A stretch of DNA of 64,000 bases, taken from positions 124,001-188,000 of the forward strand of contig CAJMQU010000001.1 in assembly GCA_905215555.1 (NCBI GenBank). The letters are read 5' to 3'. Positions 26,726 through 36,300 of this stretch are shown here, in pieces (the first letter of the stretch is position 1; each line of letters opens with the position of its first letter). The translations under genes and the position numbers were made by a program. Under the pieces are notes generated by a model. The model saw nothing but the letters and a program-made list of their open reading frames with translations. It ran no database searches and was not told the DNA's origin. This stretch comes from an uncultured bacterium (GTDB lineage Bacteria > Bacteroidota > Bacteroidia > Bacteroidales > Bacteroidaceae).

Positions 26726-26733
26726 CAAAGATA
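26726..26733 (-). promoter_or_regulatory. Candidate -7 box of glyS
   Basis: Reads TATCTTTG on the minus strand, 51 bp before the glyS start. No good TTTG -33 partner is visible. Confidence 0.45.
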
Positions 26734-26792
26734 GGGATTTATATCATAAGTCGGGCAGGCGGGGTATTAATTTATCTTATCGTTGCAAGTTG

Positions 26793-27128
26793 TTACACAA
26801 ACTGATGCACAAGAATAACGCCAATCCACCCTTCTTCCATACGGATTTTATCCTCCTGATTAAGAGTCATGAGAGTCCCTTTATCCATTTAAAGAAACAT
26901 ATAGCTTCGCGCAATCCTTGATCCTGTTTCTGTCTTATCATACAATTTCCAACCTTCTACCACTTGAATTTCATCAAAGTAGAGGTTCCTTTTGCTGGTC
27001 TCTTCTATTAGAAGGTCGGATAATTCAAAGTCTTTAATATCAAAACGAAACGGTTTTAAAGTGTCAACATTTAAGCGAAAAACCTCGTTGACTGTTGGCG
27101 CGACATGCTGCCGCACCAATGGATACAA
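26793..27128 (-). pseudogene. Decayed AAA_14-type ATPase
   Basis: Two pieces of one reading frame are separated by a single in-frame TAA (26889-26891). The upstream piece (27128-26892) reads like the Walker-B region of AAA_14 ATPases, with LYFDEIQVVEGWKLY. The downstream piece (26888-26793) reads like the C-terminal end of the same family (TLMTLNQEDKIRMEEGWIGVI). The N-terminal Walker A part and the long middle are missing, so a deletion plus a nonsense change is the simplest reading. Such ATPases are common, often mobile-associated accessory genes in Bacteroides. I see no intact copy in the window. Confidence 0.6.
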
Positions 27129-27129
27129 G

Positions 27130-27708
27130 GTAAACCGTACTTAAATCATACTTGCTCCGTACCTGTTCTATACATTCCCCATGAAGAGAAACTTCTGACC
27201 GGGAAACGTACGGAGCTAGTATGCCTCAGGTATTGTGCAAGTACGGGAAACATTTTCTTTACAGCCATGTCTCTTTCGGAAACTCCCCGATTCAAAAGCC
27301 ATCGTCACAGAATATACCGGCAACGGAACGGAAAAGCGTGGAGAAACAGTCATTCATCTCAACGATTATCTTTGTGTGCTTACCAATTTATTTCATATTC
27401 TACTTTGTCAGGCTACTGCAATTCGCTCCAAGTTCGGTCGATATTTTGTAATTACTCTAAAATATTCGGTCGGAAAAATAGTATGTCACACTAAACATTC
27501 GGTCGGAATATTGCATTTTTGCATCAAAATCATATATAGATTGCCATGTATAGAAACATAATTGTGATGACAATGGATTGGCAAAGAAGTTGTTCGTGCA
27601 AGATTATGATATGCAGCGCATCATTCTTGCGAAAAGATTTTTTTAAGATAAACTTCATTGATAAACAGTAGCATCTGCAAATCGGGTCCGATAATTTAAA
27701 GACCTTCA
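27130..27708 (+). other. Gap with three phased direct repeats, no convincing gene
   Basis: Open frames of up to 129 codons on the plus strand overlap one another in different frames, show no recognisable motifs and lack a clear start signal. They could be frameshifted remnants, but I cannot name a family. The main structure is three copies of TTCGGTCG, at 27433, 27465 and 27498 (32 and 33 bp apart). The last two are extended to ATTCGGTCGGAA. Confidence 0.5.
27433..27508 (+). repeat. Three TTCGGTCG direct repeats at about three-helical-turn spacing
   Basis: Copies start at 27433, 27465 and 27498, spaced 32 and 33 bp. AT-rich sequence lies between them, and TATTGCATTTTTGC follows the last copy, resembling a promoter -7 region. 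This layout is typical of protein-binding sites on one face of the DNA. The regulated gene is unclear, since the next intact gene (parC) has its own candidate promoter. Confidence 0.5.
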
Positions 27709-27742
27709 TTTGCTGAATTTACCGAGAAATTTTGTATTTTTG
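27709..27742 (+). promoter_or_regulatory. Candidate parC promoter
   Basis: TTTG at 27709-27712 and TATTTTTG at 27735-27742 fit the Bacteroides -33/-7 boxes, with a 22-bp spacer. It lies 53 bp before the ATG at 27796. Confidence 0.55.
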
Positions 27743-27795
27743 CGTTCGACTGAAAAATTCAGTGATTATTCAGAATAGATATTCCCGAAACAAAT

Positions 27796-30474
27796 ATGAG
27801 CGAAGACTTTGAAGCACCGAAAGATGACTTGGAAAATAAACTCCCGGCAGGGAGCGAAGGGCATTCGGATTATAAACCCGCTGACACGAAAGACGTAAAA
27901 GCAAAATACCAACTTAGCGGTATGTACCAGAACTGGTTTCTGGATTATGCTTCGTACGTTATCCTGGAACGTGCCGTACCCCACATTAATGATGGTTTAA
28001 AGCCTGTGCAGAGACGTATCCTGCACTCCATGAGGCGAATGGAAGATGGGCGTTACAACAAAGTGGCGAACATTGTGGGACACACCATGCAGTTCCACCC
28101 CCACGGCGATGCATCCATTGGCGACGCTTTGGTACAGTTAGGCCAAAAAGATTTGCTTGTAGACTGTCAAGGAAACTGGGGTAACATACTCACCGGAGAC
28201 GGCGCCGCCGCTCCCCGTTACATCGAAGCGCGCCTGTCGAAGTTCGCCCTCGATGTAGTGTTCAATCCCAAAACCACCGAATGGAAACTGTCCTATGACG
28301 GACGAAACAAAGAACCGGTAACCCTGCCCGTAAAATTCCCTTTGCTGTTGGCACAGGGAGTAGAAGGCATCGCGGTAGGTCTTTCGTCCAAGATACTTCC
28401 CCACAACTTTAATGAACTTTGCGATGCATCCATCCACTATCTGCACGAAGAGGAATTCAAACTCTATCCGGATTTCCAGACGGGAGGCAGCATCGATGTT
28501 TCCAAATATAACGACGGCGAACGCGGCGGTGCCGTACGCGTGCGCGCCAAAATAGAGAAGATAGACAACAAGACGCTTGCCATCAAAGAAATCCCTTACG
28601 GCAAGACGGTAGCCAGCGTTTGCGACTCCATCGTGAAAGCAAGCGAAAAAGGCAAAATCAAGATAAAGAAAGTAGAAGACCTGACATCCCGCAACGTGGA
28701 GATATTAGTCCATCTTGCTCCGGGGGTATCTTCGGATAAGACAATCGATGCCTTATACGCCTTCACGGACTGTGAAGTAAGCATATCACCCAACTGCTGC
28801 GTCATCGACGACCAGAAGCCGCACTTCCTCACCGTCAGCGATGTGCTGAGAAAATCGGTGGATAATACCTTGTCTCTGCTACGCCAGGAACTGGAAATCC
28901 GTAAAGGCGAGATACTGGAAAGCTTGCACTTCGCCTCATTGGAGAAGATATTCATCGAAGAGCGTATCTACAAAGATAAGGAATTTGAACAGGCCAAGAA
29001 TATGGATGCGGCCTGCGAACATATCGATGAACGCCTGACGCCTTTCTATCCACAGTTCATCCGCGAAGTGACCAAAGAGGACATCCTCAAACTGATGGAA
29101 ATAAAGATGGGACGTATCCTCAAGTTCAACTCCGACAAAGCGGAAGAACTCATCGCCCGCATGAAAGCGGATATAGAGGAGATAGACCACCACCTTGCCA
29201 ACATCATCGAGTATACGGTGGACTGGTATCTCATGTTGAAAAACAAATATGGCAAGAACTTCCCGCGCCACACCGAATTGCGCAACTTCGACACCATCGA
29301 AGCAAGCAAAGTGGTAGAGGCCAACGAGAAATTGTATATCAACCGCGAGGAGGGCTTCATCGGCACAGGCTTGAAGAAAGACGAATTCCTCTGCAACTGT
29401 TCAAGCCTCGATGATGTCATCATCTTCTTCCGCGACGGACGATATTTGGTTACTCCCGTAGCCGACAAGAAATTCGTCGGCAAGAATATCCTCTATGCCA
29501 ACGTATTCAAAAAGAACGATAAGCGCACTATATATAATGTAGTTTATCGTGACGGAAAAGAAGGAACGCAATATATCAAGCGGTTTGCCGTGACGAGCAT
29601 CATCCGCGACCGCGAATACGACGTGACACAAGGCACGCCCGACTCGCGTATCACGTATTTCACCGCCAACCCCAACGGTGAAGCGGAAGTCATCAAGGTA
29701 ACCCTGAAACCCAATCCGCGCGTGCGCCGCATCATCTTTGAAGAAGACTTCAGTGCCGTCGGCATCAAGGGACGCCAGGCCAGAGGAAATATTCTGACCA
29801 AGCTTCCGGTGCACAAGATTACCCTGAAACAACGCGGTGGCTCCACGCTGGGCGGACGTAAAGTCTGGTTCGACCGTGATGTGCTCCGCCTCAACTATGA
29901 CGGACGCGGTGAATATCTGGGAGAATTCCAAAGTGACGACAGTATTCTGGTAGTACATGATAATGGAGATTTCTACATCACCAACTTCGACCTCAGCAAC
30001 CACTATGAAGCCAATATCCGCATACTGGAGAAATTCGACTCGAACAAGATATGGACTGCCGTGCTTTACGATGCAGACCAGCAGAACTTCCCATACATCA
30101 AACGTTTCTGCATGGAGGCAACCAACCGCAAGCAGAACTATCTGGGAGAAAACAAGAATAACCGCCTGATTTTACTGACAGACGAATGTTATCCCCGTCT
30201 GGAAATCATATTCGGCGGACATGACAGTTTCCGTGAACCGATGATCATAGAAGCGGATGAATTCATTGCCGTGAAAGGCTTCAAGGCAAAAGGTAAACGC
30301 ATCACCACCTTCACGATGGAGACCGTCAATGAGCTGGAGCCTACACGCCAGCCGGAAGTGCCGCAGGCCACTGAAAACAAGGAAGAAGAGGAACCGGAAA
30401 TACTGGACCCTGACCACGGCAAGAGTGAAGACGACATCCGGGATGAGATAACGGGACAGATGAAACTGTTCTAA
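27796..30474 (+). CDS. parC: DNA topoisomerase IV subunit A (GyrA/ParC family)
   Basis: An 892-residue type IIA topoisomerase breakage-reunion subunit. The winged-helix region has DGLKPVQRRIL and the quinolone-region motif HPHGDASIGDAL (101-112). AAPRYIEARLS places the catalytic Tyr at 142. The tower/coiled-coil region runs to about 500, and a divergent beta-pinwheel fills 530-830. An acidic tail ends the chain. The long N-terminal extension (about 40 residues, charged) is typical of the Bacteroidetes form. The residue aligned with E. coli ParC Ser80 is Ala106. It decatenates DNA with a ParE partner that is not in this window. It is followed closely by the DUF3316-like gene. Confidence 0.92.
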   Translation: MSEDFEAPKDDLENKLPAGSEGHSDYKPADTKDVKAKYQLSGMYQNWFLDYASYVILERAVPHINDGLKPVQRRILHSMRRMEDGRYNKVANIVGHTMQFHPHGDASIGDALVQLGQKDLLVDCQGNWGNILTGDGAAAPRYIEARLSKFALDVVFNPKTTEWKLSYDGRNKEPVTLPVKFPLLLAQGVEGIAVGLSSKILPHNFNELCDASIHYLHEEEFKLYPDFQTGGSIDVSKYNDGERGGAVRVRAKIEKIDNKTLAIKEIPYGKTVASVCDSIVKASEKGKIKIKKVEDLTSRNVEILVHLAPGVSSDKTIDALYAFTDCEVSISPNCCVIDDQKPHFLTVSDVLRKSVDNTLSLLRQELEIRKGEILESLHFASLEKIFIEERIYKDKEFEQAKNMDAACEHIDERLTPFYPQFIREVTKEDILKLMEIKMGRILKFNSDKAEELIARMKADIEEIDHHLANIIEYTVDWYLMLKNKYGKNFPRHTELRNFDTIEASKVVEANEKLYINREEGFIGTGLKKDEFLCNCSSLDDVIIFFRDGRYLVTPVADKKFVGKNILYANVFKKNDKRTIYNVVYRDGKEGTQYIKRFAVTSIIRDREYDVTQGTPDSRITYFTANPNGEAEVIKVTLKPNPRVRRIIFEEDFSAVGIKGRQARGNILTKLPVHKITLKQRGGSTLGGRKVWFDRDVLRLNYDGRGEYLGEFQSDDSILVVHDNGDFYITNFDLSNHYEANIRILEKFDSNKIWTAVLYDADQQNFPYIKRFCMEATNRKQNYLGENKNNRLILLTDECYPRLEIIFGGHDSFREPMIIEADEFIAVKGFKAKGKRITTFTMETVNELEPTRQPEVPQATENKEEEEPEILDPDHGKSEDDIRDEITGQMKLF

Positions 30475-30514
30475 GTGAGTAACGGTTAGTGATTAGTGAC
30501 AAGCAACCATATCA

Positions 30515-31375
30515 ATGAATTTATATAAAATAGGTATATTAGCTGCATGCCTGCTCGGACTGGGTGGAAGTGTAAAAGCGCAAAGTGTTGAAGACAGGGC
30601 GCTGCAAGAACTGAGGGCTGATTCTTCGGCAAGAACACGCTTCGTAACCCGGGCCACCATGTACGGCATAGGCTATACCAATGTGTTCGACACTTACTTG
30701 TCGCCACAGGAATATAAAGGTATTGATTTCCGTATTTCACGCGAGAGCATGCGCATAACCAAATGGATGGACGGAAACATATCCCTGCAAAGTTTCTTTC
30801 AGGCAGATATCGGCTACACCCACAATCGTGTGGACAATAACAACATGTTCTCCGGACTGGCAAACTGGAACTACGGATTGCATTACAATTTCCCCGTCAC
30901 TTCAAACTTTAAGTTACTTGCCGGAGGGCTTATCGACCTTAACGGCGGTTTTGTATACAACCTGCGTAACGGCAATAACCCGGCACAGGCGCGTGCTTAC
31001 ATCAACCTGGATGCATCCGGAATGGCAATATGGGATTTACGGATCAAGAACTATCCGATTTCCTTGCGCTACCAGATCAACCTGCCTTTTATGGGGGTCA
31101 TGTTCTCTCCCAACTACGGGCAGTCATACTACGAAATATTTACGTTGGGCAACCGGAACGGAGTCATCAACTTCACTTCTCTGCACAACCAGCCTTCCCT
31201 GCGGCAAATGCTGACCGTGGATTTCCCAGTAGGAAGAGCTAAAATGCGTCTCGCTTATTTATGGGATGCACAGCAATCCAAGGTTAATGATATAAAGACA
31301 CATACTTATTCGCATGTGTTCATGGTAGGCTTTGTGAAAGAATTGTTCCTCATTCGTGATAAAAGGAAAAAGTGA
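30515..31375 (+). CDS. DUF3316-like outer-membrane/secreted protein
   Basis: A 286-residue exported protein (signal peptide to about residue 22, ending VKAQ). After that it is a series of amphipathic beta strands with aromatic ends (MYGIGYTNVFDTYLS, NYGLHYNFPV, ISLRYQINLPFMGVMFSPNYGQSYYEIF). This suggests a small outer-membrane barrel of the Bacteroides DUF3316 group. No function is known for the family. It begins 40 bp after parC and ends 28 bp before the S41 protease gene, so the three are probably co-transcribed. Confidence 0.65.
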   Translation: MNLYKIGILAACLLGLGGSVKAQSVEDRALQELRADSSARTRFVTRATMYGIGYTNVFDTYLSPQEYKGIDFRISRESMRITKWMDGNISLQSFFQADIGYTHNRVDNNNMFSGLANWNYGLHYNFPVTSNFKLLAGGLIDLNGGFVYNLRNGNNPAQARAYINLDASGMAIWDLRIKNYPISLRYQINLPFMGVMFSPNYGQSYYEIFTLGNRNGVINFTSLHNQPSLRQMLTVDFPVGRAKMRLAYLWDAQQSKVNDIKTHTYSHVFMVGFVKELFLIRDKRKK

Positions 31376-31403
31376 TTATCAGAATGAGTGATAAGATGAT
31401 AGA

Positions 31404-32438
31404 ATGATGAAAAGAAAAGGAATATATCATATTAAATTAGGGTGGCTTGGAGCACTTTTCATGTTGCTGCCTTTGTTGTCGAGTTGCATCCGGGAAGAAG
31501 AATTTAACAACTCCCCGCAAGGGAACTTTGAAGCTCTGTGGAAGATTATTGACGAGCAATATTGCTTTCTGGACTATAAACAGATCGATTGGGATGCCGT
31601 CCACGACAAATACAAGCCGCTCATCACCGCTAATATGCCTAATGACGGCTTGTTCCAGGTACTCGACAGTATGCTGGCGGAGCTGAAAGACGGGCATGTC
31701 AATCTGTACAGTGCTTCAAATATAGCCCGTTACTGGGACTGGTATCTGGATTATCCTCGCAACTTCAACGAAGGGATTATCGAGCGAAGCTATCTCGGAA
31801 AGACTTATCGCATTGCCGGTGGCCTTAAATACAAGATTCTTGACGATAATATCGGATACATCTATTATGAGTCATTCTCCAGCGGTGTAGGTAACGGTAA
31901 CCTTGACGAAGTACTCTCCTACCTGGCCCCGTGCAACGGATTGATTTTCGACGTACGCAATAACGGCGGAGGCAACCTCACCTATTCCACCCGCATTGCC
32001 GCCCGTTTCACGAATGAGAAGGTACTGACGGGATATATCCAGCACAAAACCGGAAAAGGACACAGTGACTTCTCCGATCCTGAGCCGATTTATCTGGAAC
32101 CATCCAACAGTATCCGCTGGCAGAAGAAGGTGATGCTGCTCACCAACCGCCATTCGTATAGTGCTACGAACGATTTCGTAAATGCCATGAGCTATTTTCC
32201 CAATGTCACGTTGGTAGGTGACAAGACCGGTGGCGGTTCGGGACTGCCTTTCTCTTCAGAGCTTCCTAATGGTTGGGGAGTACGTTTCTCGGCAAGTCCG
32301 CATCTGAATGCAGAGAAGGAGCATATAGAATTCGGTATTGACCCGGATGTGAAAGTGGATATGGATAAAGAGGATGAAAACAACGGAATTGATACGATTA
32401 TTGAAAAGGCCCGTGAGCTTTTAAAAGTAACCCAATAA
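31404..32438 (+). CDS. S41-family peptidase lipoprotein
   Basis: A 344-residue protein with a lipobox (LLSSC near residue 27), so lipidated and surface- or periplasm-facing. The tail-specific-protease fold is visible: NFEALWKIIDEQYCF cap helix, LKDGHVNLYS, then DNIGYIYYESFSSG, LIFDVRNNGGGN, and the nucleophile segment LLTNRHSYSATNDF, with Ser253 the probable catalytic serine. No PDZ domain is recognisable between cap and core. It probably trims or degrades periplasmic proteins. The partner or target is unknown. It ends 20 bp before the tRNA-Leu promoter. Confidence 0.82.
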   Translation: MMKRKGIYHIKLGWLGALFMLLPLLSSCIREEEFNNSPQGNFEALWKIIDEQYCFLDYKQIDWDAVHDKYKPLITANMPNDGLFQVLDSMLAELKDGHVNLYSASNIARYWDWYLDYPRNFNEGIIERSYLGKTYRIAGGLKYKILDDNIGYIYYESFSSGVGNGNLDEVLSYLAPCNGLIFDVRNNGGGNLTYSTRIAARFTNEKVLTGYIQHKTGKGHSDFSDPEPIYLEPSNSIRWQKKVMLLTNRHSYSATNDFVNAMSYFPNVTLVGDKTGGGSGLPFSSELPNGWGVRFSASPHLNAEKEHIEFGIDPDVKVDMDKEDENNGIDTIIEKARELLKVTQ

Positions 32439-32458
32439 CCACTTTCTGCACCAAACTA

Positions 32459-32489
32459 TTTGTCGGAAAGAAAAATCTTTCTATCTTTG
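32459..32489 (+). promoter_or_regulatory. tRNA-Leu promoter
   Basis: TTTG at 32459-32462, a 19-bp spacer and TATCTTTG at 32482-32489 match the Bacteroides consensus closely. The tRNA begins 25 bp downstream. Confidence 0.7.
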
Positions 32490-32513
32490 CCATCGCTTAA
32501 CAAGAGAGCCACT

Positions 32514-32595
32514 GCGGGTGTGGCGTAATTGGCAGCCGCGCCAGACTTAGGATCTGGTGCCGAGAGGCGTGTAGGTTCGAGTCCTATCACCCGCA
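32514..32595 (+). tRNA. tRNA-Leu (anticodon UAG)
   Basis: A full cloverleaf can be drawn over 82 nt. The acceptor stem is GCGGGTG with CACCCGC and discriminator A. The anticodon stem-loop CAGAC-TTAGGA-TCTG has TAG as anticodon. A class II variable arm (TGCCGAGAGGCGTG) and a T-loop GGTTCGAGTCC follow. The class II arm supports leucine. CCA is not encoded. A strong terminator follows at 32621. Confidence 0.93.
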
Positions 32596-32620
32596 CTACT
32601 AATAAGGTATTTACAGTCAA

Positions 32621-32656
32621 AAACCCACTAAAACGACAATTTTAGTGGGTTTTTTG
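32621..32656 (+). terminator. Terminator of tRNA-Leu
   Basis: CCCACTAAAA (32624-32633) pairs exactly with TTTTAGTGGG (32640-32649). Flanking A/T pairs lengthen the stem and a T-run to 32656 follows. A classic intrinsic terminator. Confidence 0.85.
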
Positions 32657-32896
32657 TTGCTTTCTCTACATATCTCGCAACGAAAGTTTACTCCTTTGCC
32701 CCTTTGTTAACTCGTCTCTTTGTCAACTGCATCTTATTCATTTCTGCGCGGATTTGACACATTGCTTTTTATACATAACGAGAATGCGATATTTCCGTCC
32801 CAGTGCTGGGAAGGACGAAAAGAAACGAACCGAAATCTGGATTTCACTGACTAACAACGCAATACACAAATACATACAACTCTAATAAAAGAAAAA

Positions 32897-33072
32897 CAGA
32901 TGGTTTGTCTCCCATATACAGATGGTTTGTCTTCTATCTATAGCTCCTTTGCGTCATATCTATAGTTCCTTCGCATCACATCTATAGTTCCTTCACGTTA
33001 GATATATAGTTCCTGCGCGTTAGATATATAGTTTCTTGCCGGAACAAATATAGTTCTTTGCATAAGTATTGC
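32897..33072 (+). repeat. Eight-unit 22-bp phased repeat array upstream of the SusC gene
   Basis: Eight consecutive 22-bp units with no spacers start at 32897, 32919, 32941, 32963, 32985, 33007, 33029 and 33051. The first two share CAGATGGTTTGTCT. Units three to eight begin TAG(T/C)T(C/T)CTT(T/C)G-like and end in ATCTA/ATATA. The register is exact although bases vary. The period is close to two helical turns, and 22 is not a multiple of three, so it is not protein-coding. It ends 243 bp before the SusC start codon. Confidence 0.8.
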
Positions 33073-33105
33073 ATATGCTGCCTGTTTTACGCATAAAACA
33101 TACAT

Positions 33106-33294
33106 TTATATTCTATAGATTATGCAGCAGGATTCTGTTTCGGGGATTTCAGAAAAAGCTTTTATCAGCAAAAAAGGTGTTCCGGTTACTTTTTGTTCAG
33201 TTATGAAACCCTCTCCCAATTGTGTTAAAAACTCAGGATTTAAAGGCCTTTGAAATCTTTTTTTCTTTTTCATTGTTCTGATGCAATATATCAT
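33106..33294 (-). CDS. Doubtful small basic protein
   Basis: A possible 62-residue product, or 55 residues from the Met before KKKKRFQRPL. It has a basic start and no known motif. It lies in the leader region of the SusC gene on the opposite strand and has no recognised promoter, so it may be chance. Listed because nothing else explains the segment. Confidence 0.2.
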   Translation of the reverse strand: MIYCIRTMKKKKRFQRPLNPEFLTQLGEGFITEQKVTGTPFLLIKAFSEIPETESCCIIYRI

Positions 33295-33314
33295 TCACAT
33301 AAAAATTTAATGCA

Positions 33315-36300
33315 ATGAAGAGAAACCTGAACCCTCCTATGAAGAAAGCCCTATGGCTTAAAAATCTATTCCTGGCGGTGTGTTTCCTATTGATAGGCAG
33401 CACCGCTTTTTCTCAGGAACGAACCGTGACAGGTGTCGTTACCGACTCATTCAATGAACCGCTGATAGGTGTATCTATAGTAGTACAAGGCACCAATACC
33501 GGCGTAGTAACCGGACTTGACGGGGATTATTCCATCCAAGTGCCGACGGGTGCCACCCTCAATTTTTCCTACGTAGGTATGGAGAAGCAAAGTATCAAGG
33601 TAGGCGACCGTAACGTCATCAATGTACAGATGAAAGAAGACTCGCAGATGCTTGCCGAAACAGTGGTCATCGGTTACGGTAGCGCCAAGAAGCGTGACCT
33701 GACCGGCTCCATCACCAACATCAAAGGCGATGAGATTGCCAACAAACCGGTTGCAAACCCTCTGTCGGCCCTGCAAGGCAAAGTGGCCGGTGTACAAATC
33801 ATCAACTCCGGTAAAGCGGGCGCTGACCCGGAAATCCGCGTACGCGGTACGAACTCCATCAATGGCTACAAACCGTTGTATGTAGTGGACGGTCTGTTCA
33901 ATGACAACATTAACTTCCTGAACCCGCAGGATATTGAGTCTATGGAAGTCCTGAAAGACCCTTCTTCACTCGCCATCTTCGGTGTACGCGGCGCCAACGG
34001 TGTCATCATCATCACCACCAAGAAAGCCAAAGAAGGACAGACACGTGTGAACATCAACGGCTCGTTCGGCTTCAAGGCTATCACAAATAAGATTGCAATG
34101 GTGGATGCAGAAGGCTTCAAGCTGCTGTACAACGAACAGCTGAGAAATGAAGGTAACCCGGAATACAATTTCTCCGACTGGACCGGCAATACCAACTGGC
34201 AGGACGAGATTTTCCAGACCGGATTCATCACGAATAATAACATCAGCATTACCGGTGCCTCCGATAGGCACAGCTTCTACCTCGGTGCAGGTTACGCCTA
34301 CGAACAAGGCAATATCAAAAATGAGAAGTACAGCAAAATCACGTTGAACATCAGCAATGACTACAAGGTGACGGATAACTTCAAAGTAGGTTTCCAGTTC
34401 AACGGCGCACGTATGCTGCCGGCTGACACGAAGAGTGTCGCCACTGCCTTGCGTGCAGCTCCGGTGGCTCCGGTCTACAATGAAGAATATGGATTGTACA
34501 CTTCCCTCCCCGGCTTCCAGAAAGCGCAGATGAACAACCCGATGGTAGACGTGGAACTGAAAGCGAACACCACGAAAGCGGAAAATTACCGCGGTTCGGG
34601 CAACATATACGGACAGTGGGACTTTCTGAAACATTTCCAGTTCAAGGCAATGTTCTCACTGGATTATGCATCCAACAGCACGCGAACTTACACACCTATC
34701 ATACAGGTGTATGACGCCAGCGCCGAAGGGGACATCGCCACGCTGGGTAACGGAAAAACCGGAGTGAGCCAGGCGAAAGAAACAGAAATGAAAGTGCAAA
34801 GCGACTATCTGCTGACTTATACCAACTCATGGGGTGAGCACAACCTGACAGCTACAGCCGGTTTCACCACCTATTATAATAAGCTCGAAAATCTGAACGG
34901 AGCCCGCACGCAAGGCGTAGGCCTGGTGATTCCGGACAATTCCGATAAATGGTATGTAAGCATCGGTGATGCAGCTACAGCCACAAACGGAAGTACGCAA
35001 TGGGAACGTTCCACTGTGTCGGTACTGGCACGTATCCTCTATAATTATAAAGGCAAGTATCTGTTCAACGGTTCCTACCGCCGCGACGGCTCTTCCGCAT
35101 TCTCTTACACAGGCAATCAGTGGCAGAATTTCTACTCCGTAGGTCTGGGCTGGCTGATGAGCGAAGAAGAGTGGATGAAAGGCATCGAATGGCTGGACAT
35201 GTTGAAATTGAAAGGCTCATGGGGTACACTGGGTAATCAGAACCTGGACAGAGCCTATCCGGCAGAACCGTTGCTGACGAATGCTTATTCCGCCGTATTC
35301 GGTACTCCGTCCGCCATCTATCCGGGCTACCAGCTTGCCTATCTGCCCAACCCTAACCTGCGTTGGGAGAAAGTAGAAGCCTGGGAAGTAGGTGCAGAAG
35401 CCAACTTCTTCCGCAACCGCCTGCACTTCGAAGGCGTATACTACAAAAAGAAAACGAAAGACCTGCTGGCAGAAGTACCGGGCATTTCCGGAACAGTGCC
35501 GGGCATCGGCAACCTGGGTTCCATCGAGAATATGGGTGTAGAACTTGCCCTCAGCTGGCGTGACCAGATTGGCGACTGGGACTACAACGTGGGAGTGAAC
35601 CTGGCAACCATCAAGAATAAAGTCCTGAGCCTCGTGCAGGAGGGCTATTCCATCATTGCCGGAGACAAGAGCCAAAGCTACACAATGGCAGGCTATCCTA
35701 TCGGCTACTTCTACGGTTACAAGGTAGAAGGCGTTTATCAGACCCAGGAAGAAATCAAGAACTCCCCCAAAAACACTTTGGCAACCGTCACTCCGGGTGA
35801 CCTCAAGTTCAAAGATGTGAACGGTGACGGCGAAATCACTACGGCAGACCGTACGATGATTGGTAATCCGACTCCGGATGTCACTTACGGCATTACGCTC
35901 GGAGTAGGCTATAAGAACTGGGAATTGTCCATGGACATGATGGGGCAAGGCGGCAATCAGATTTACCGCACATGGGACAACTACAACTGGAGCCAGTTCA
36001 ACTTCATGGCGCAACGCATGGATCGTTGGCATGGAGAAGGCACCAGCAACACCCAACCGCTGCTGAACACGAAGCACACCATCAACAATATGAATTCTGA
36101 ATATTACATAGAAGATGGCTCGTTCTTCCGCATCCGCAACGTGTCTCTGGCTTATAACTTCGACAAGGCGCTGATTTCCAAAATCGGCATGCAGGCATTG
36201 AAGCTTTATGTGAATATACAGAATTTGAAAACGTGGAAGCATAACACCGGATATACGCCCGAACTGGGTGGTTCGGCCATTGCCTTCGGAGTGGATGACG

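Noticed and set aside
27105..27561. Several overlapping plus-strand frames of 76-129 codons
   Set aside because: No motif, no promoter and mutually exclusive frames; at best remnants, so not called as genes.
32897..33072. Possible CRISPR array
   Set aside because: The 22-bp units are directly adjacent, with no unique spacers, and vary in sequence; no cas genes are nearby.
33200..33314. Promoter of the first SusC gene
   Set aside because: TACTTTTTG near 33188 is one base off the -7 spacing and has no TTTG partner, so no promoter is called.
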